64,000 nt of DNA from Asaia bogorensis (GTDB lineage: Bacteria; Pseudomonadota; Alphaproteobacteria; Acetobacterales; Acetobacteraceae): assembly GCA_943333505.2 (NCBI GenBank), contig CALQTN020000015.1, positions 1-64,000 on the forward strand, written 5' to 3'. The stretch's first letter is position 1. Each line of letters begins with the position of its first letter. Below, piece by piece: positions 61,479 to 64,000 of this stretch. The notes below the pieces were generated by a model. The model was not told the origin of the DNA, searched no databases, and worked only from the letters and a program-made list of their open reading frames with translations. The position numbers were made by a program, and so were the translations under genes.

Positions 61479-63142
61479 TGCTGGGCCATGGTGAGGGTGT
61501 TGTTCCACGACCAGTAGATCACCAATCCTGCAGGAAATCCCGCCATCATGAAGGTGAACATGATCGGCATGAACTGGAACAGCTTGGCTTGCATCGGGTC
61601 AGGCGGCGGCGGATTCAGCTTCTGCTGCAGGTACATGGTGATGCCCATGATCAGCGGCCAGATGCCCATATGCAGATAGGGCGACAGCACCGCAGGATCG
61701 TAGGGGATCAGCCCGAACAAATTGAAGATATTGGTCGGATCGACGGCGGACAAATCGCGGATCCAGCCGAAGAACGGCGCCTGACGCATTTCGATGGTGA
61801 CGAAGATGACTTTGTAGAGCGAAAAGAACACCGGAATCTGGATCAGCAACGGGAGGCACCCACTGGCCGGGTTCACCTTTTCCCGCTTGTAAAGCTCCAT
61901 CATGCCCTTTTGCAGCTCGGCGGGCTGATCCTTGAAGGTCTCGCGCAGCTCGGTCATTTTCGGGCCGAGCAGCTTCATCTTGCTCATCGAGCGGTAGGAT
62001 TTGTTGGCGAGCGGGAAGAACAATGCTTTGACGAAGGCAGTGAACACCAGGATCGCCACGCCGAAATTACCCAGCACCGAATAGAGCCAGTCGATGGCGT
62101 AGAAAATCGGCTTGGTCAGCAGCTCGAACCAGCCCCAGTCGACCGCTTTGTCGAAAGTGGGGATTTTCTCGGCTTCCTCGTAACGCGCCAGCAGCTTGAC
62201 GATCTTGGCGCCGGCGAACAGCTTGGTGGTCAGGCTGGTGTCGCCGCCCGGAGCCACGATTGACGGGTCCTTGGACGCGAAATCAACCTGGTAACGGTCA
62301 CTGCCGCCTTCCTTGACGTGGCGGAAGCTGGTGGCAAGCTGGGCGGTCTGATCAGGGACCAGCGCGATTAGCCAGTATTTATCGGTGATCCCCATCCAGC
62401 CACCGGCGCCGGTCGATTCGAGCGCGATGCCGGCCTTTTTCTCGCCGTCCGACTTGGCGCTGGAATAAGTCACTTCCTTGAGCCGCCCGTCGAGCACGCC
62501 GATCATGCCTTCATGCAGCACGTAGTAGCCCGAGACCTCCGGAGCATAGTCACGGCGAATGCGGGCCCAGGGGAACAGCAGGGCCGGGGCGCCGGCGGTG
62601 TTGTGGACGGTCTGCTTGATGGTGAACATGAAGTCGGCATCGAGCCCGATTTCGATTCCAAACATCAGTCCGGCACCGTTATCCCAGGTGAGCTTTCCGG
62701 TCTTGCCTGGCCCGATCTCGCCCGCGCCGGTCCAGACAGTCGTGTTGTCGGGCACGATGATCTTGCTGTCGGGCGGCGCCGACCAGCCGAACTGCACGTA
62801 GTAAGGCTGAGCTTCCGAGCGCGGCTCCAGGATGCGCACGTTCGGTGATTTGGGATCGATGGTTTCGCGATACTCGGTCAGCACCACATCGTCGATACGG
62901 GCGCCAAGCAGGCTCACACTGCCAGTCAGGCGCGGGGCGGCGATCTTCAGGCGCGGCACGGTCTTGGGCACCACACTCGCCGCTTCGGCGGGGGTTGCCG
63001 GGCGTGCGATTGGAGCCCCGGCGGGCGTCGAGGCGACGGCCGGATCATGGGCCACCTGCACCGGCTTGGGCAGCAGCATCTGAAAGCCGAACAGGATGGC
63101 GATCGACAGGGCGATTGCCAGGAACAGGCGCTTCTGGTCCAT
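61427..63142 (-). CDS. yidC: membrane protein insertase YidC
   Basis: 571 residues from ATG 63142 (MDQKRLFLAIALSIAILFGF), which starts at the first transmembrane helix. A large periplasmic beta-domain (about 60-350) is followed by the conserved five-helix insertase core with YSVLGNFGVAILVFTAFVKA, LANKSYRSMSKMKLLGPKM and the strictly family-typical ending helices. It inserts membrane proteins alone or with SecYEG. It follows yidD by 5 bases. Confidence 0.96.
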   Translation of the reverse strand: MDQKRLFLAIALSIAILFGFQMLLPKPVQVAHDPAVASTPAGAPIARPATPAEAASVVPKTVPRLKIAAPRLTGSVSLLGARIDDVVLTEYRETIDPKSPNVRILEPRSEAQPYYVQFGWSAPPDSKIIVPDNTTVWTGAGEIGPGKTGKLTWDNGAGLMFGIEIGLDADFMFTIKQTVHNTAGAPALLFPWARIRRDYAPEVSGYYVLHEGMIGVLDGRLKEVTYSSAKSDGEKKAGIALESTGAGGWMGITDKYWLIALVPDQTAQLATSFRHVKEGGSDRYQVDFASKDPSIVAPGGDTSLTTKLFAGAKIVKLLARYEEAEKIPTFDKAVDWGWFELLTKPIFYAIDWLYSVLGNFGVAILVFTAFVKALFFPLANKSYRSMSKMKLLGPKMTELRETFKDQPAELQKGMMELYKREKVNPASGCLPLLIQIPVFFSLYKVIFVTIEMRQAPFFGWIRDLSAVDPTNIFNLFGLIPYDPAVLSPYLHMGIWPLIMGITMYLQQKLNPPPPDPMQAKLFQFMPIMFTFMMAGFPAGLVIYWSWNNTLTMAQQWYIMRQTSLTKPGTKS

Positions 63143-63147
63143 GATGA

Positions 63148-63390
63148 CTAAGTGGTCCGTTCGCGAGAGGGGGGCGGCACAGGATCGAAGCCGCCATCGT
63201 TCCAGGGGTTGCAGCGCAGGATACGCCGCGCCGAAAGTGCACTCCCGGTCAGCGCACCGTGGCAGGCGAGCGCTTCCAAGGCGTATTCGCTGCAACTCGG
63301 TTCAAACCGGCAATTCGCGCCGATAACCCCGCGCAGCGTATAGCGATAGGTCTGCACGACGCCCCGCAAGGCATATGCTGCCGGGCTCAT
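63148..63390 (-). CDS. yidD: membrane protein insertion efficiency factor YidD
   Basis: 80 residues. CRFEPSCSEYALEAL and RILRCNPWNDGGFDPVP are the YidD signatures with three conserved cysteines. A small membrane-bound helper of YidC-dependent insertion. Overlaps rnpA by 4 bases (ATGA). Confidence 0.94.
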   Translation of the reverse strand: MSPAAYALRGVVQTYRYTLRGVIGANCRFEPSCSEYALEALACHGALTGSALSARRILRCNPWNDGGFDPVPPPSRERTT

Positions 63391-63761
63391 GCCACGCCGA
63401 CTTTGCGCATTGCGCGCGTTATGTCGTCCTGAAGATCGAGAAAATCACGCCCACGCGTGGCGTCACGTCCGATAAGCACCAGGTCGAAACCGGAGAGCGG
63501 CTTGGCTGCAAACAACAGCCTCGCGGCTTCCTTGAGCCGGCGCCGCGTACGGTTTCGCACGACGGCATTGCCGATTTTTTTGGTGACGGTGAAACCAAAC
63601 CGGGCAGGATTGGTGTCATCACGCGGCAGGGCTTGCAGCACCAGACCGTGAACCGGCGCCTTCCGACCTTTTGCTGCGACGCGCAGAAATTCGGCGCGCC
63701 GTTTTAAGGTCGGGCAGGGCAGAGCCTTCGGGCAAGATGGGGCTCCGGGTGCCGCAGACAT
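63387..63761 (-). CDS. rnpA: ribonuclease P protein component
   Basis: 124 residues from ATG 63761; a longer reading into the rpmH end is unlikely. RFGFTVTKKIGNAVVRNRTRRRLKEA is the RNR motif that contacts the P RNA, and LKRRAEFLRV is the family opening. It binds RNase P RNA for tRNA 5' maturation. Placed in the universal rpmH-rnpA-yidD-yidC order. Confidence 0.95.
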   Translation of the reverse strand: MSAAPGAPSCPKALPCPTLKRRAEFLRVAAKGRKAPVHGLVLQALPRDDTNPARFGFTVTKKIGNAVVRNRTRRRLKEAARLLFAAKPLSGFDLVLIGRDATRGRDFLDLQDDITRAMRKVGVA

Positions 63762-63780
63762 CAGCGGCGCCTGACGCCGA

Positions 63781-63915
63781 TCAGGCAGAAAGCTTCTTGC
63801 GGCCCTTCGCACGGCGATTGGCCAGCACCTTGCGGCCGCCGACAGTTGCCATACGGGTGCGAAAGCCGTGACGATGCTTGCGGACCAGTTTCGAGGGTTG
63901 ATAGGTGCGCTTCAC
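63781..63915 (-). CDS. rpmH: 50S ribosomal protein L34
   Basis: 44 residues from a GTG start: [20 protein letters not shown], ending GRKKLSA. GGAGAG lies 6-7 bases upstream of the GTG. L34 is the first gene of the block; its promoter must lie in the last 85 bases of the window or beyond. Confidence 0.96.
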   Translation of the reverse strand: MKRTYQPSKLVRKHRHGFRTRMATVGGRKVLANRRAKGRKKLSA

Positions 63916-63941
63916 GACTTCTCTCCAGACTCGGTATAGGG

Positions 63942-63964
63942 GCCTGCGCATTTACCTCGCAGGC
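63942..63964. other. hairpin in rpmH leader
   Basis: GCCTGCG (63942-63948) and CGCAGGC (63958-63964) are perfect 7-base complements with a 9-base loop, 27 bases upstream of the rpmH GTG. It could be a leader structure in the rpmH mRNA or part of its promoter region; the window ends too soon to tell. Confidence 0.3.
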
Positions 63965-64000
63965 GGAAAAACCCGGCACCACCAATGGCGGGTCGGGGAA

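Noticed and set aside
1-64000. tRNA genes, rRNA, CRISPR arrays, insertion sequences, phage genes
   Set aside because: I looked for tRNA T-loops, regularly spaced repeats, transposase motifs and phage structural proteins and saw none; a tRNA scan would be decisive.

Overview
The window is a high-GC chromosomal segment of an alphaproteobacterium, most likely a member of the Acetobacteraceae. The grounds are the gene order yebC-ruvCAB-ybgC-tolQRAB-pal-cpoB-tilS-ftsH-folP-glmM-thiD, the sdhCDAB order, the rpmH-rnpA-yidD-yidC-engB block, a LexA box of the alphaproteobacterial GAAC-N7-GAAC type, and small orphan proteins of a kind I associate with that family (recollection, not a search). No rRNA, tRNA, CRISPR array, insertion sequence or phage gene is visible.

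Layout. 1-7190 (minus strand): two small secreted proteins, a frameshifted small gene, a D-2-hydroxyacid dehydrogenase and a complete branched-chain amino acid ABC transporter (livJHMGF) with a REP-like inverted pair inside it. 7191-14210: accessory stretch with a zeta-toxin/antitoxin pair, an orphan gene with a paralogue 39 kb away, a cytochrome P450 divergent from a crotonase-fold protein, an ABC transporter whose nucleotide-binding domain has lost all its ATPase motifs, and a DUF2848 protein. 14345-29295 (plus strand): a housekeeping superoperon for Holliday junction processing, the Tol-Pal envelope machine, tRNA lysidine synthesis, FtsH, folate, peptidoglycan precursor and thiamine synthesis. 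29359-33268: PEP synthase, an HCCA isomerase-like protein and an SDR.

33328-43756 looks like one catabolic unit: a GntR regulator, a CUT1-type ABC importer without its ATPase, an SDR, a metal-dependent amidohydrolase/deacetylase, two D-2-hydroxyacid dehydrogenases and a single-chain E1alpha-E1beta-lipoyl protein. I infer uptake of an acylated or amidated compound, deacylation to a 2-hydroxyacid, oxidation to a 2-oxoacid, then oxidative decarboxylation. 43762-45963 is the imuA-imuB mutagenesis pair under a LexA box, without dnaE2.

46088-56111 is a surface-glycan or lipid modification island: a sulfotransferase with extra C-terminal modules, a GSCFA protein, an AT-rich WcbI-like protein, and a tightly overlapping operon glycosyltransferase - SGNH-like protein - acyl carrier protein - fatty acyl-AMP ligase. 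Between its halves lies a mosaic pseudogene assembled from pieces of the two flanking genes. The island also holds the second orphan paralogue.

56124-63915 returns to housekeeping: succinate dehydrogenase, argB, engB, yidC, yidD, rnpA, rpmH. Dispersed palindromic A/T-rich intergenic repeats recur at 9.2, 15.6, 36.5 and 59.7 kb. The two strongest leads for something undescribed are the orphan gene family with a 12-nt element exactly 25 nt behind each stop codon, and the GT-SGNH-ACP-FAAL operon.
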